This document shows, one piece after another, positions 7,311 to 16,018 of a stretch of DNA of 30,934 nt. The stretch covers positions 1 to 30,934 of the forward strand of contig JBFGLJ010000009.1 in assembly GCA_041576235.1 (NCBI GenBank), given 5' to 3'. Each line of letters starts with the position of its first letter. Position 1 is the first letter of the stretch. A model generated the notes under the pieces. The model saw only the letters and a program-made list of their open reading frames with translations, had not been told where the DNA came from and did no database searches. A program made the translations under genes and the position numbers. This DNA is from JABDII01 sp041576235 (lineage in GTDB: Bacteria; Gemmatimonadota; Gemmatimonadetes; Gemmatimonadales; GWC2-71-9).

Positions 7311-9230
7311 ATGGGCCGTCAGGACGTAGCGTCGAAACTCGGACCCAATGAATTCCGGGTCTTCACCAAGGCCCTGCTGAACGATTTACGGGCGTTGGAG
7401 CAGATGCTGGCGGATGGCAGCATCGAGACTGGTGCGCGTCGCATGGGGACCGAGCAGGAACTGTTCCTCGTCGACGGGGGGTGGCGCCCTGCTCCCATAG
7501 CGACCCAGGTCCTGGACGCCCTTGGCGCCGAGGAATTCACCACCGAACTGGCGGCATTCAACCTCGAGATCAATCTCCCGCCCCTCGAGCTTCGCTCCCG
7601 CTGCTTTCAGGAGTTGGAGCAGAACCTCACGCGGCTCATTGGCGCCGTGCGCACGGCGGCGGGTGAGCGCGGCGCACAAGTTGTCCTCACCGGGATCCTT
7701 CCCACGCTCATGAAGTCGGACCTGTCGCTGGACAACATGACGCCGCGCCGGCGCTACACGATCCTGAATGAAGTCCTCACCCGAATGTGTGGCGGGTGTT
7801 ACCGGGTGAACATCCAGGGGGCGGATGAGCTTAATCTCGAGCACGACTCCGTCATGCTCGAGGGGGGCAATACCAGCTTCCAAGTGCATCTCCAGGTCGA
7901 CCCCGAGGCGTTCGCCCGGTACTACAACGTCGCCCAGATGATGACCGCACCGGTGCTGGCCGCGGCGGTGAATTCTCCCCTGCTCTTCGGCCGCCGGCTC
8001 TGGGCGGAAACGCGGATCGCGCTATTCCAACAGGCGATCGACACCCGGCGCAGCACGCCGCATCTACGGGAGCTGACGGCGCGGGTGCGTTTCGGAGAGC
8101 AGTGGGTGCGCGAGTCGATCCTCGAGGTCTTTCGGGAAGACATTGCCCGCATCCCTGCGCTTATGGCCACCAGCAGCCCGGAAGATCCCTTCAGGGTGCT
8201 CCAGGACGGAGGTGTTCCCACCCTGGCCGCACTGCAGATGTACAATGGGACCGTGTATCGCTGGAACCGGCCCTGTTACGGAGTGTACCAGGGCAAGCCC
8301 CATCTCCGCATCGAATGCCGGGTGTTGCCGTCGGGCCCAAGCGTGATCGACGAGGTCGCCAATGCCGCGTTTTGGATTGGGCTCGTGCTCGAAGGCGCCG
8401 AGGCCTTTCCAGACGTGACCCAACGCATGGCGTTCGATGACGCCCGCGCGAACATCCTGGCGGCGGCCCGGCGGGGACTCAACGTCGGGTTCACCTGGCT
8501 CGACGGCCGCACGTCGAGCGCTCGGGACCTCATTCTCCACGAGTTGCTCCCGCTGGCCCGTGCCGGGCTCAAACGGGCGGACGTGGCCGACGAGGACATC
8601 GCCCGGTACCTCGATGTGATCGAGCACCGGGTGGCCTCCGGCAACACGGGAGCCCACTGGCTGGAGCGTTCGCTGCTCGGTATGGGACGGTCCGGGACCC
8701 GGATCGAGCGCTTGGCGGCGTTGACCGCGGCCACCGCGCACAGGCAAGCCACACAACGACCGTGTCATGAGTGGGAACCGGCATCGATCGATGAAGGGGG
8801 CGGATGGAAGCATCACTACCTCCGAGTCGAACAGTACATGACCACCGACCTATTCACCGTGAAGCAGGACGAGTTGGTGGACTTGGCCGCGCTACTGATG
8901 GACTGGAAGCACATCCGCCAGGTTCCGGTCGAGGACGAGGACCACTTGCTGGTGGGCTTGGTGTCCTACACATCGGTATTACGTTTGCTGGCGAGCGGCG
9001 ACCGTCGCGAGGGGAACCTGACCGTCCCGATCCGAGAGATCATGGATGACAACCCTGTCACGGTAGGACCCGAAACCCACACGCTCGACGCGATAGAATT
9101 GATGCGCAAACACCAAATCGCCAGCCTGCCTGTCGTCAAGAACAAGAAGCTCGTTGGCATCGTGAGCATCGGGGACTTCATGCCCATGGTGCAGCGACTC
9201 CTTTACGAAAAGCTGCAAGAAGAGCAGTGA
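7311..9230 (+). CDS. GCS2-type carboxylate-amine ligase with C-terminal CBS pair
   Basis: A 639-residue protein of two parts. Residues 1 to about 500 belong to the glutamate-cysteine ligase family 2 (glutamine-synthetase-like fold). The ATP/Mg and glutamate-binding signature is present as RRMGTEQELFLVDGG (43-57), then FNLEINLPPLEL (83-94), SVMLEGGNTSFQVHLQV, and a basic segment LWAETRIALFQQA. Residues about 512-639 are two CBS domains (YMTTDLFTVKQDELVDLAALLM...VPVEDEDHLLVGLVS, then IMDDNPVTVGPETHTLDAIELMRKHQIASLPVV), which usually bind adenosyl ligands and gate activity. True GshA function is not implied; members join various amino acids. The ATG at 7311 is chosen because MGRQ is where similarity seems to begin; TTG at 7254 is an upstream option. 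It overlaps the aspartoacylase-like gene by 4 nt. Confidence 0.85.
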   Translation: MGRQDVASKLGPNEFRVFTKALLNDLRALEQMLADGSIETGARRMGTEQELFLVDGGWRPAPIATQVLDALGAEEFTTELAAFNLEINLPPLELRSRCFQELEQNLTRLIGAVRTAAGERGAQVVLTGILPTLMKSDLSLDNMTPRRRYTILNEVLTRMCGGCYRVNIQGADELNLEHDSVMLEGGNTSFQVHLQVDPEAFARYYNVAQMMTAPVLAAAVNSPLLFGRRLWAETRIALFQQAIDTRRSTPHLRELTARVRFGEQWVRESILEVFREDIARIPALMATSSPEDPFRVLQDGGVPTLAALQMYNGTVYRWNRPCYGVYQGKPHLRIECRVLPSGPSVIDEVANAAFWIGLVLEGAEAFPDVTQRMAFDDARANILAAARRGLNVGFTWLDGRTSSARDLILHELLPLARAGLKRADVADEDIARYLDVIEHRVASGNTGAHWLERSLLGMGRSGTRIERLAALTAATAHRQATQRPCHEWEPASIDEGGGWKHHYLRVEQYMTTDLFTVKQDELVDLAALLMDWKHIRQVPVEDEDHLLVGLVSYTSVLRLLASGDRREGNLTVPIREIMDDNPVTVGPETHTLDAIELMRKHQIASLPVVKNKKLVGIVSIGDFMPMVQRLLYEKLQEEQ

Positions 9231-10375
9231 CGGCAGGACCCCACGCCAAGCGCGAGATCGGACGAGTTGTTGGGTCGCGACCCGGGCCGCTCCTCCTCTG
9301 CACCGCCGCCCTCCACGGTAACGAGCCCGCCGGGATCTGGGCGCTCCAACGGGTCTTTCAGGCTCTGGAGGGACGCGAGGATCTGGTGCGAGGAGAGGTG
9401 CTCGGCGTGGCCGGCAACCTCGCGGCGCTGGCGCGGGGGGAGCGCGGGATCCACCGGGACCTCAACCGGCACTGGAAGCGGGATCGGGTGGCGGCGCTCA
9501 AGAACGGCGGCCGCCCGGATCCGGCCATCAGCGAGGACCGCGAGCTGCTGGACCTGCTCGGCCTCATCGAGGCGGCGCTTTGCCGGTCACGCGGTCCCGT
9601 GTATTTCATGGACCTCCATACCACGTCTGGGCAGAGCGCCGCCTTCGCCACCATCGGGGACACGCTGGGCAACAGAGCGTTCGCGCTCGAGTTTCGATCA
9701 CCGATCATCGTCGGCCTCGAAGAGCATATCGAGGGCACCCTCCTCGAATACCTCAACGACTTGGGCCATACCACCATGGCGTTCGAAGGCGGACGTCATG
9801 AGGATCCCACCTCGATCGACAACCTCGAGGCTGGGGTCTGGGTTGGGCTGGCCATAGCCGGCGTCTTGCCCGACGGAGCGCGGATCCCCGAGGTGGCCCG
9901 GGCCCACCAACTCCTCGAGCGCAACCGGCGCAACCTGCCCCGGGTGCTCGAAGTCCGCTACCGTCATCCCGTCGCACCCGCGGACCAATTCCAGATGCGC
10001 CCGGGCTACGCCAGTTTTCAGCGCCTCGAGGAGGGAGAGGTCGTGGCCCGCGACCGGACGGGCGACATCCGTGCCCCTGTCCGCGGTCGCATCCTCATGC
10101 CCCTGTATCAGACGCAGGGTGATGACGGCTTCTTTGTCATCCGGGAGTTCAGCCCGTTCTGGCTCACCGTCTCCCGTCTCCTCCGACAAAGCCGTGCCGA
10201 GCGTCTCCTGCCCGTCCTCCCCGGCGTGCGCCGGCACCCGTCCCAGCCGGATACTCTGGTGGTCAACGTCAGGGTGGCCCGGTTCCTGGCGCTCCAGTTC
10301 TTCCATCTCTTGGGATATCGCAAGCAGAAGCAGGTGGGCCGGGTGTTGGTGGTGAGCCGGCGGAGGGAGGCGTAA
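9227..10375 (+). CDS. Succinylglutamate desuccinylase / aspartoacylase family zinc hydrolase
   Basis: A 382-residue M14-like metallo-amidohydrolase. Zinc ligands are H30 and E33 (LHGNEPAG) and H131 (MDLHTTSG). R77 lies in IHRDLNRHW with R81 for carboxylate binding, and the general base is E187 in MAFEGGRHED. The C-terminal beta domain contains the RHPV.PADQFQMRPGYASFQRLEEGEVVA segment typical of the AstE/AspA group. Such enzymes cleave N-acyl amino acids or gamma/alpha-amide bonds. Its GTG start overlaps the stop of the GCS2-CBS ligase (GTGA), so the ligase and hydrolase are very likely made together and may form and break the same kind of amide bond. Substrate is unknown, and no astABCD or rimK gene is in the window. 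It converges with recN across 38 bp in which I see no terminator. Confidence 0.87.
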   Translation: MTAGPHAKREIGRVVGSRPGPLLLCTAALHGNEPAGIWALQRVFQALEGREDLVRGEVLGVAGNLAALARGERGIHRDLNRHWKRDRVAALKNGGRPDPAISEDRELLDLLGLIEAALCRSRGPVYFMDLHTTSGQSAAFATIGDTLGNRAFALEFRSPIIVGLEEHIEGTLLEYLNDLGHTTMAFEGGRHEDPTSIDNLEAGVWVGLAIAGVLPDGARIPEVARAHQLLERNRRNLPRVLEVRYRHPVAPADQFQMRPGYASFQRLEEGEVVARDRTGDIRAPVRGRILMPLYQTQGDDGFFVIREFSPFWLTVSRLLRQSRAERLLPVLPGVRRHPSQPDTLVVNVRVARFLALQFFHLLGYRKQKQVGRVLVVSRRREA

Positions 10376-10413
10376 GGGGCTCGTTGGACTGGGGAGAAGG
10401 TGCTGCCGACTCG

Positions 10414-12081
10414 CTACTCCCGACTCCCGACTCCCTTGAGCATCTCCTGGGCGTGCCGGCGTGCGGCGGCGCCCTCGGTATCGCCCAGCATGCGCGCCAC
10501 CTCGAGCACCCGGTCCTCGCCGTGGATGACGTGCACGTCGCTGGTGGCGACGCCGCCTCGGGGACGCTTGGCGACGACCAGATGCCGGTCCGCTCTGGCG
10601 GCAATGGGAGCGAGATGGGTGATGACCAAGACCTGTCGAGTCCGGGCCACGTCCGCCAGCGCCTGCCCCACTTGGGCACCGACATCGCCGCCGATGCCCT
10701 GGTCGACCTCATCGAACACCAGACTCGAGAGCCGGTCGTGCTGGGCCAGCACGACTTTGAGCGCCAGCATGATGCGGGAGAGTTCCCCACCCGACGCCAC
10801 CCGATTGAGCGGTCGCGGCTCGTGGCCTACGTTGAGGCGGACACGGAAGACCACACCCTCCCGGCCGTTCCGATCCGGGTCGGACCTCGGCGTCAGCTCA
10901 GGAATGAACGTGCCGCCTGCAAGCCCGAGTCGGGGCAGCAAGCGGTTGACGGCGCGGGCCAATCGCGTGGCGGATGCGTCCCGCTTGGCGCTCAGGGCCC
11001 GCGCCGCAGCATCGAGCGCCGCCGCGGCCGCGTGGCGCCGGGCAGCCAGGGCCTCGAGGTCGACGGCGGCGGTATCGAGGAGGTCTAGTTCACGAGCCGC
11101 TTCCTCTGCGGTGGCCAGAACCGCATCGAGGGTCCCCCCATACTTCCGCTTGAGATCGAACACCAAGTCGCGTCGGGCCTGGATCGCGCCTAAGCGCTCG
11201 GGATCTCTCTCGATCCGTTCGGCATAGTCTCGGGCCCCGCGCGCCAACTCACTGAGATTCGCATAGGCCGCATCGAGCAGTTCCTGCCAGGGGTCGACCT
11301 CCGGATCGAGTCCGGCCAGCGCGCGCAGCTCGCGCTCGGCGCGATGCACCAGATCCAGGGCGTTGTCGTCCCCGTCCTCAAGGGCATCGGAAATGGCTCG
11401 GGCGCGGGTCTCCAGGTTCGTGGCCTGGCTCAACTTGCGCATTTCGGTCTCGAGCCGTTCGTCCTCCCCGGCCGAGACCGCGGCTACCTCGATCTCGCCC
11501 ACGACGTGCCGTAAGTAATCGGATCGCCGCTCGGCGGCATCCCGCCGCTCACGAAGGCGGCGGTCTTCTTCGGTGAGAGCGGCCAGGCTTTCATAGGCCT
11601 CCGCCGTCGCGGCGCGCTGGGGTTCCGCGCCCGCGAAGGCATCCAGGATGTCCCGTTGATCCTCGGCGCTCAAGAGCGACTGGGATTCGTGCTGTCCATG
11701 GAGATCCACCGTGACCCGGCCCAGTTTGGCCAACACGCCAACCGTGGTGGGGCTGCCGTTGACCCATGCCCGTGAACGGCCCTCGGCTGCTACCTCGCGC
11801 CGAATGACGATCTTCTCGTCGGCGTGATCGAGGCCTAGTGACTCCATCGTCTGCCACACTCGCACGTCTGGCGTTTCGATCACCCCTTCGACGATGGCCT
11901 TCGCTTGCCCCGCCCGAACGGTGTCCGCGGCCGCCCGCTCGCCGAGCAAGAGTGCAAGCGCGTCGACCACCATGGACTTGCCCGCACCGGTCTCGCCGGT
12001 CAGGACATTGAGTCCGGGCCCCAGTGACAGGGTGACATCCGCAATGGTGGCGAGATTCCGCACGCGAAGCTCCGTGATCAT
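10414..12081 (-). CDS. recN: DNA repair protein RecN
   Basis: An SMC-like ATPase (555 residues, the usual size) for double-strand break repair. The N-terminal half has FAxIAD-type MITELRVRNLATIADVTLSLGPGLNVLTGETGAGKS with Walker A at 29-36 and LHGQHESQSLL as Q-loop region. The central part is long coiled coil. The C-terminal half has the ABC signature VASGGELSRIMLALK, Walker B LVFDEVDQGIGG and switch histidine VITHLAPIAARADRH. The ATG overlaps the nadK stop as ATGA, so it is translationally coupled as the last gene of the long minus-strand cluster. The final residues GVGSRE are encoded by a heptamer microrepeat that also contains the stop codon. Confidence 0.97.
   Translation of the reverse strand: MITELRVRNLATIADVTLSLGPGLNVLTGETGAGKSMVVDALALLLGERAAADTVRAGQAKAIVEGVIETPDVRVWQTMESLGLDHADEKIVIRREVAAEGRSRAWVNGSPTTVGVLAKLGRVTVDLHGQHESQSLLSAEDQRDILDAFAGAEPQRAATAEAYESLAALTEEDRRLRERRDAAERRSDYLRHVVGEIEVAAVSAGEDERLETEMRKLSQATNLETRARAISDALEDGDDNALDLVHRAERELRALAGLDPEVDPWQELLDAAYANLSELARGARDYAERIERDPERLGAIQARRDLVFDLKRKYGGTLDAVLATAEEAARELDLLDTAAVDLEALAARRHAAAAALDAAARALSAKRDASATRLARAVNRLLPRLGLAGGTFIPELTPRSDPDRNGREGVVFRVRLNVGHEPRPLNRVASGGELSRIMLALKVVLAQHDRLSSLVFDEVDQGIGGDVGAQVGQALADVARTRQVLVITHLAPIAARADRHLVVAKRPRGGVATSDVHVIHGEDRVLEVARMLGDTEGAAARRHAQEMLKGVGSRE
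10416..10435. repeat. Heptamer microrepeat at the recN 3' end
   Basis: ACTCCCG ACTCCCG ACTCCC on the plus strand: 2.9 copies of a 7-bp unit covering the recN stop and its last codons. Because 7 is not a multiple of 3, a change in copy number would shift the reading frame and alter the end of RecN. Confidence 0.7.
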
Positions 12082-12947
12082 GGGGTATCCTCCCGATCCG
12101 ACAGATCGCCCCAGTGGAGCTTTTCGCGAATGCGCCGGAAGTACCGCTCGCCCGGCAGGCGTGCGAGGACCACCGGGGTGTCGGACCGGCTGATCTCGAC
12201 CTGTTCGCCCGGCACCAGCACGGTTGCCACCTGCCCGTCGATCGAGACCAAGAGCTTGTCGAGATCGGGTTCCATGGGTTCGAGAATGATGGTTCGGCTG
12301 GACGGAATCACCACGGGGCGCACCGCCAGCGTATGCGCACAGATCGGCGTGATGACCGTGGCATGGACTCCCGGGACGACAATCGGGCCGCCGGCGCTCA
12401 GGGAATATGCCGTTGATCCCGTTGGGGTGGCGACAATGATTCCGTCGACACTGAGGGGGCCGACATTCTCGCCGTCGATCAAGACGTTGACTCGAATGAC
12501 CCGGGCGACTCCCCCCTTGTGCAGCACGACATCGTTGAGCGTACGATGGAGCCGCCGCGGAGCCCGGGACCCCAGTATCGACGTCTCGAGTGCTTGGCGC
12601 CGCTCGATCTCGTAGGTGCCGTCGGCCAGGACATCCAGGGCGTCGCCGAGGTTGGCCGGCGAGGCCGCCGTCAAGAATCCCACCCGCCCCAGGTTGATCC
12701 CGAGCACCGGGGTCTCTCGTCCCTCCAGAAGCCGGGCGCCTCGGAGCAGGGTGCCGTCACCGCCGAAGGTGAGCATCACATCGATGACATCCACATCGAG
12801 GCTCGGGGGGGGTGGGTCTCCCCACGCCGTAGCGAGCTCCGGCTCGGTGGAAAAGCTGAGGCCGCGCTCGGGACCGAGCGCGGCCAAGTGCCTGAGGATG
12901 TCGTTGAGCGCTGGGTAGCGGGTATTCCCCACGACGCCGACGTTCAT
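12078..12947 (-). CDS. nadK: NAD kinase
   Basis: Phosphorylates NAD to NADP in the cytoplasm; 289 residues, the usual size. The ATP/inorganic-polyphosphate NAD-kinase signature GGDGT is at 62-66 (MLTFGGDGTLLRGAR). It is followed by GINLGRVGFLTA, by TLNDVVLHKG (family NE.. replaced by ND), and by the conserved DGIIVATPTGSTAYSLSAGGPIV loop. HTLAVRPVVIPSS and SIDGQ complete the NAD-binding half. Both ends are coupled: its ATG overlaps the dxs stop (ATGA) and its stop overlaps the recN ATG (ATGA). dxs upstream feeds the NADPH-dependent MEP pathway, so NADP supply beside it makes metabolic sense. Confidence 0.97.
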   Translation of the reverse strand: MNVGVVGNTRYPALNDILRHLAALGPERGLSFSTEPELATAWGDPPPPSLDVDVIDVMLTFGGDGTLLRGARLLEGRETPVLGINLGRVGFLTAASPANLGDALDVLADGTYEIERRQALETSILGSRAPRRLHRTLNDVVLHKGGVARVIRVNVLIDGENVGPLSVDGIIVATPTGSTAYSLSAGGPIVVPGVHATVITPICAHTLAVRPVVIPSSRTIILEPMEPDLDKLLVSIDGQVATVLVPGEQVEISRSDTPVVLARLPGERYFRRIREKLHWGDLSDREDTP

Positions 12948-14845
12948 CGAGCTGACAAGCTGACTTCACCCGCGAGCGCACGCACCCGATCGGCGATGTG
13001 CTCCGCGTTCAGCCCGACCTGCGCCAGCTGCGACGCGCGCGCGGCGTGCTCGTAGGTGCGATCGGGGACGCCGAGGATGGCGACGCGGGCCTCCGGGGCG
13101 ACAGACTCGAGCCGGGCCGTGACGGTCGCGCCGAAGCCGTTGACTTCGGTGCCGTCCTCGACCGTGAGATAGTACCGGTGATCGCCGGCCAGCGTCTCCA
13201 GCATCCGCTGATCCAAAGGCTTGATGAACCGGCAGTTGACGACGGTGACGTCGAACCCGTCCCGGCTCAAGATGTCGGCCGCCGCCATGGCGGGGTCGCA
13301 CATGACCCCGACAGCCAGAATAGCGCAGTCACTGCCCCGGCGCAGGATGTCCCACGAGCCGTAGGGCACCGGCGCGACCTCTGCAGCCGGGGGTGCCGGT
13401 GCTGGAGCATTATCGCGGGGGTAGCGGAGGCTGAACGGGCCGTCGTGCGTCAGCGCGCAACGCAACAGCCCAATCAGTTCTGCGCCGTCCCTTGGTGCGG
13501 TGACGGTCATGTTGGGCACCGCGAGCAGATATGCAATGTCGTAGAGTCCCATGTGCGTTTGCCCATCGGCCCCCACCATGCCGGCGCGGTCCATGCAGAA
13601 GATGACCGGGAGGTTTTGAATGGCCACGTCATGGATGATGCTGTCGTAGGCGCGCTGCAGGAACGTGGAGTAGATCGCCACGACCGGGCGGAGTCCCTGG
13701 GTAGCGAGCCCGGCGGCGAAGGTCGTTGCGTGGCCTTCCGCAATGCCGACATCGAAGAAGCGATCGGGCCACTTCTTCTCGAAGATGTTGGTGCCCGTGC
13801 CCGACGGCATCGCCGCCGTAATAGCCACCAGGTCAGGATACTCCGCGGCCAGCTCTGCAACCGCGGTACCGAAGACCTTGGTCCACGCGGGCGGCCCTCC
13901 ACTCTTGGCGGGCTTGAGCGTGCCGGTGACGGGATCGTAGGGCTTCCTGGCGTGGAATTTCTCCCGATCGGGTTCGGCCAGTGGGAACCCCTTCCCCTTC
14001 TCGGTGATCACGTGGACCAGGCGTGGCCCCCGCAGGTTCGACACCAGCTCGAATGTCCTGAGCATGGCAGGAATGTCGTGCCCGTCGATGGGACCGAAGT
14101 AGCGGAATCCGAATTCCTCGAAGAGCATTCCCGGCGACCAGAGGTTCTTGACGCTCTCTTCGATGTTCTTCGCGAGGTCCACCATCTTGGGACCGCCGAA
14201 CACATGTGATGCCTTTTCGATTCCGGCCTTGATGCGCTCGCGAACCCGGTTGGTCATAGGGCTCGCGATGATGGACCCCAAGTATTTGTTGATCGCCCCG
14301 ACATTGGGAGCGATGGACATTCCGTTGTCGTTCAGGACGAGAATAATATCCCGGTCCGAATGCCCGGCGTTGTTGAGGCCTTCATAGGGAAGGCCGCAGG
14401 TCATCGCCCCGTCTCCAACGACCGCAACGACCTCGAAGTCTTCCCGCTTGAGATCTCGGGCTGCGGCCATGCCAAGTGCTGCGGAGAGTGCCGTGCCGGC
14501 GTGGCCTGCACCGAACATGTCGTGCTCGCTCTCGGTCCGGCGGAGGAACCCGCTGAGGCCGCCTTCCTGACGGAGCGTCCCGAGCTGCGGGTTGCGTCCC
14601 GTCAGCACCTTCCACGGATAGCCTTGGTGACCGACGTCCCAGACGATCTTGTCGCGCGGCGAGGTAAAGGTATGCAGCAGCGCGATGGTCAGTTCGACCA
14701 CTCCCAAGCCGGCCCCGATGTGGCCGCCGGTTTGAGAGACCACGTCGATCAGGCGCTGGCGGACTTCGTTCGCCAGCACCGGGAGTTGCTCCCGGGTCAA
14801 CTGCTTGATGTCCGACGGGCCAGATATCGTCTCGAGCAAGGTCAT
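12944..14845 (-). CDS. dxs: 1-deoxy-D-xylulose-5-phosphate synthase
   Basis: Thiamine-diphosphate enzyme condensing pyruvate and glyceraldehyde 3-phosphate, the first step of the MEP isoprenoid pathway; 633 residues. Visible motifs: TGGHIGAGLGVVELTIALLHTF (39-60), IVWDVGHQGYPWKVLTGR, the TPP motif VGDGAMTCGLPYEGLNNAG through LNDN (143-174), IGPxDGHD-type FGPIDGHDIPAM, and transketolase central-domain VGIAEGHATTFAAGLA and MDRAGMVGADGQTHMG. The loop GAGHAGTALSAALG departs from the common GHSSTSISA. The frame is open 77 codons upstream, but the ATG at 14845 gives the family N-terminus (MTLLETI..PSDIKQL). It starts 20 bp after ispA and overlaps nadK by ATGA. Confidence 0.97.
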   Translation of the reverse strand: MTLLETISGPSDIKQLTREQLPVLANEVRQRLIDVVSQTGGHIGAGLGVVELTIALLHTFTSPRDKIVWDVGHQGYPWKVLTGRNPQLGTLRQEGGLSGFLRRTESEHDMFGAGHAGTALSAALGMAAARDLKREDFEVVAVVGDGAMTCGLPYEGLNNAGHSDRDIILVLNDNGMSIAPNVGAINKYLGSIIASPMTNRVRERIKAGIEKASHVFGGPKMVDLAKNIEESVKNLWSPGMLFEEFGFRYFGPIDGHDIPAMLRTFELVSNLRGPRLVHVITEKGKGFPLAEPDREKFHARKPYDPVTGTLKPAKSGGPPAWTKVFGTAVAELAAEYPDLVAITAAMPSGTGTNIFEKKWPDRFFDVGIAEGHATTFAAGLATQGLRPVVAIYSTFLQRAYDSIIHDVAIQNLPVIFCMDRAGMVGADGQTHMGLYDIAYLLAVPNMTVTAPRDGAELIGLLRCALTHDGPFSLRYPRDNAPAPAPPAAEVAPVPYGSWDILRRGSDCAILAVGVMCDPAMAAADILSRDGFDVTVVNCRFIKPLDQRMLETLAGDHRYYLTVEDGTEVNGFGATVTARLESVAPEARVAILGVPDRTYEHAARASQLAQVGLNAEHIADRVRALAGEVSLSAR

Positions 14846-14865
14846 GTATCGCGTCCCGGTTAATC

Positions 14866-15780
14866 CTAGGATTTTCTGGTCACAATATAGTCCGCCAAGG
14901 CACCGAGCGCCGTCGAGGGCAGCCCAGCCGCCCGGAGGTGCCCGACAGCCCGCTCGGCAAGCGCCGCTGCCTCGGTGCGCGCGCCCTCGATCCCAAGCAA
15001 CTGGACGTAGGTGGATTTGGCGAGTGCCCGATCCCGGCCGGCCGGTTTGCCCAACTGCACACTCGTCCCGGTACAATCGAGCACATCATCGGCAATCTGG
15101 AAGGCGAGCCCAATGTCCTCCCCATAGGCGGACACCGCCGCCACGGCCTCCGGGCCGGCCTCCCCCGCCATGGCCCCGAGTCGACAGGCGGCTTGGATGA
15201 GCGCCCCGGTCTTGCCTCGATGAATCGCCGTGAGCTCAGCCAGTTCGACTCTCCGCTGCTCCGCCGCAAGGTCTAGCCACTGACCGCCAACCATGCCCTC
15301 CGCGCCACCGGCGCGGAACAGCACCGCCGCCATGCGACCCAGGGTCTCCGCGTCGAGGCCCAGCGCGTCCACGCCATCCACCAGCATGCGGGCCGCGACG
15401 GGGACCAGCAGAAACCCCGCCCGCGTCGCCGTCGGCACATCGAACCGGCGGTGCGCCGTGGCGCGTCCCCGGCGAACGTCGTCGTCGTCCATGCACGGGA
15501 GATCATCGTGCACCAGCGAGTACGTGTGCACGGCCTCAACCGCGGCGGCCACACCCGCAATGGCCTCGCGGCTCCCCCCAACGGCGCGGTAGGCAGAGAT
15601 GAGAAGTGCCGGACGGACGCGCTTGCCCGGACCCCGGAGAATGTAGGCCAGGGCGGCCCCGTCCCGGCCGGGGAGTTCGTGCTCCAGGCGACCAGCCCAG
15701 TCACCAAGGATGGCGTCGGTCGCCCGTCGGGCTTCGCCCAAGAGCCCTGAGGCCGTGGCACTATTCGTCGAACTCGTCAA
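14866..15780 (-). CDS. ispA: Polyprenyl (farnesyl/geranyl) diphosphate synthase
   Basis: A 304-residue trans-isoprenyl diphosphate synthase that condenses isopentenyl diphosphate with allylic diphosphates. First aspartate-rich motif DDLPCMD at 92-98, preceded by VEAVHTYSLVH with Tyr and Thr in the chain-length positions seen in short-chain (C15-C20) enzymes. Second motif QIADDVLD at 228-235, GKTG at 189-192, and LRGPGKRVRPALL at 48-60. The helix normally reading AILAGDALL is here ATRAGFLLVPVAARML, a notable departure. The predicted TTG start overlaps the end of xseB by 20 nt; no better start is visible nearby. The xseA-xseB-ispA-dxs order is widespread in bacteria, joining isoprenoid synthesis to exonuclease VII. 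Confidence 0.93.
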   Translation of the reverse strand: MTSSTNSATASGLLGEARRATDAILGDWAGRLEHELPGRDGAALAYILRGPGKRVRPALLISAYRAVGGSREAIAGVAAAVEAVHTYSLVHDDLPCMDDDDVRRGRATAHRRFDVPTATRAGFLLVPVAARMLVDGVDALGLDAETLGRMAAVLFRAGGAEGMVGGQWLDLAAEQRRVELAELTAIHRGKTGALIQAACRLGAMAGEAGPEAVAAVSAYGEDIGLAFQIADDVLDCTGTSVQLGKPAGRDRALAKSTYVQLLGIEGARTEAAALAERAVGHLRAAGLPSTALGALADYIVTRKS

Positions 15781-16015
15781 TGCTCAGAGTCCCGTCGGGG
15801 TTTTCCAATACCTGTCCGACCTTGATCTCGGCCGCCCGGAGCCGCTCTCGGGCGGCCCTCAGCCGGGCGACGCCCTCCTCGAACAGGGCGAGGGCGTGAT
15901 CGAGATCGGTCTCATCGGCCTCCAGCTGGCGTACGATCTGCTCCAGGCGCTGCAGATCGGCCGCCAACGACTCGGGGGCGTCGCCAGAACCGGATCCCGT
16001 GGGCTGCTCAGCCAC
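15761..16015 (-). CDS. xseB: Exodeoxyribonuclease VII small subunit
   Basis: An 84-residue helical protein that wraps the coiled coil of XseA to form exonuclease VII, which degrades single-stranded DNA to oligonucleotides. The core LAADLQRLEQIVRQLEADETDLDHALALFEEGVARLRAARERLRAAEIKV matches the family consensus (LE.IV..LE.gel.LeeaL.lfEeGv.L...c...L..ae.kv). GTG start, 3 nt after the xseA stop. Confidence 0.95.
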   Translation of the reverse strand: MAEQPTGSGSGDAPESLAADLQRLEQIVRQLEADETDLDHALALFEEGVARLRAARERLRAAEIKVGQVLENPDGTLSIDEFDE

Positions 16016-16018
16016 GGA

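Noticed and set aside
10376..10413. A terminator between the convergent hydrolase and recN genes
   Set aside because: No stem with a U-run is visible; only a weak GGGGAG/CTCCC match with a long loop.
12998..14209. A 403-codon open frame on the plus strand
   Set aside because: Antisense to dxs, with no motif or ribosome site.
14846..15076. N-terminal extension of Dxs
   Set aside because: It overlaps ispA and adds 77 residues with no family similarity; the ATG at 14845 gives the usual N-terminus.
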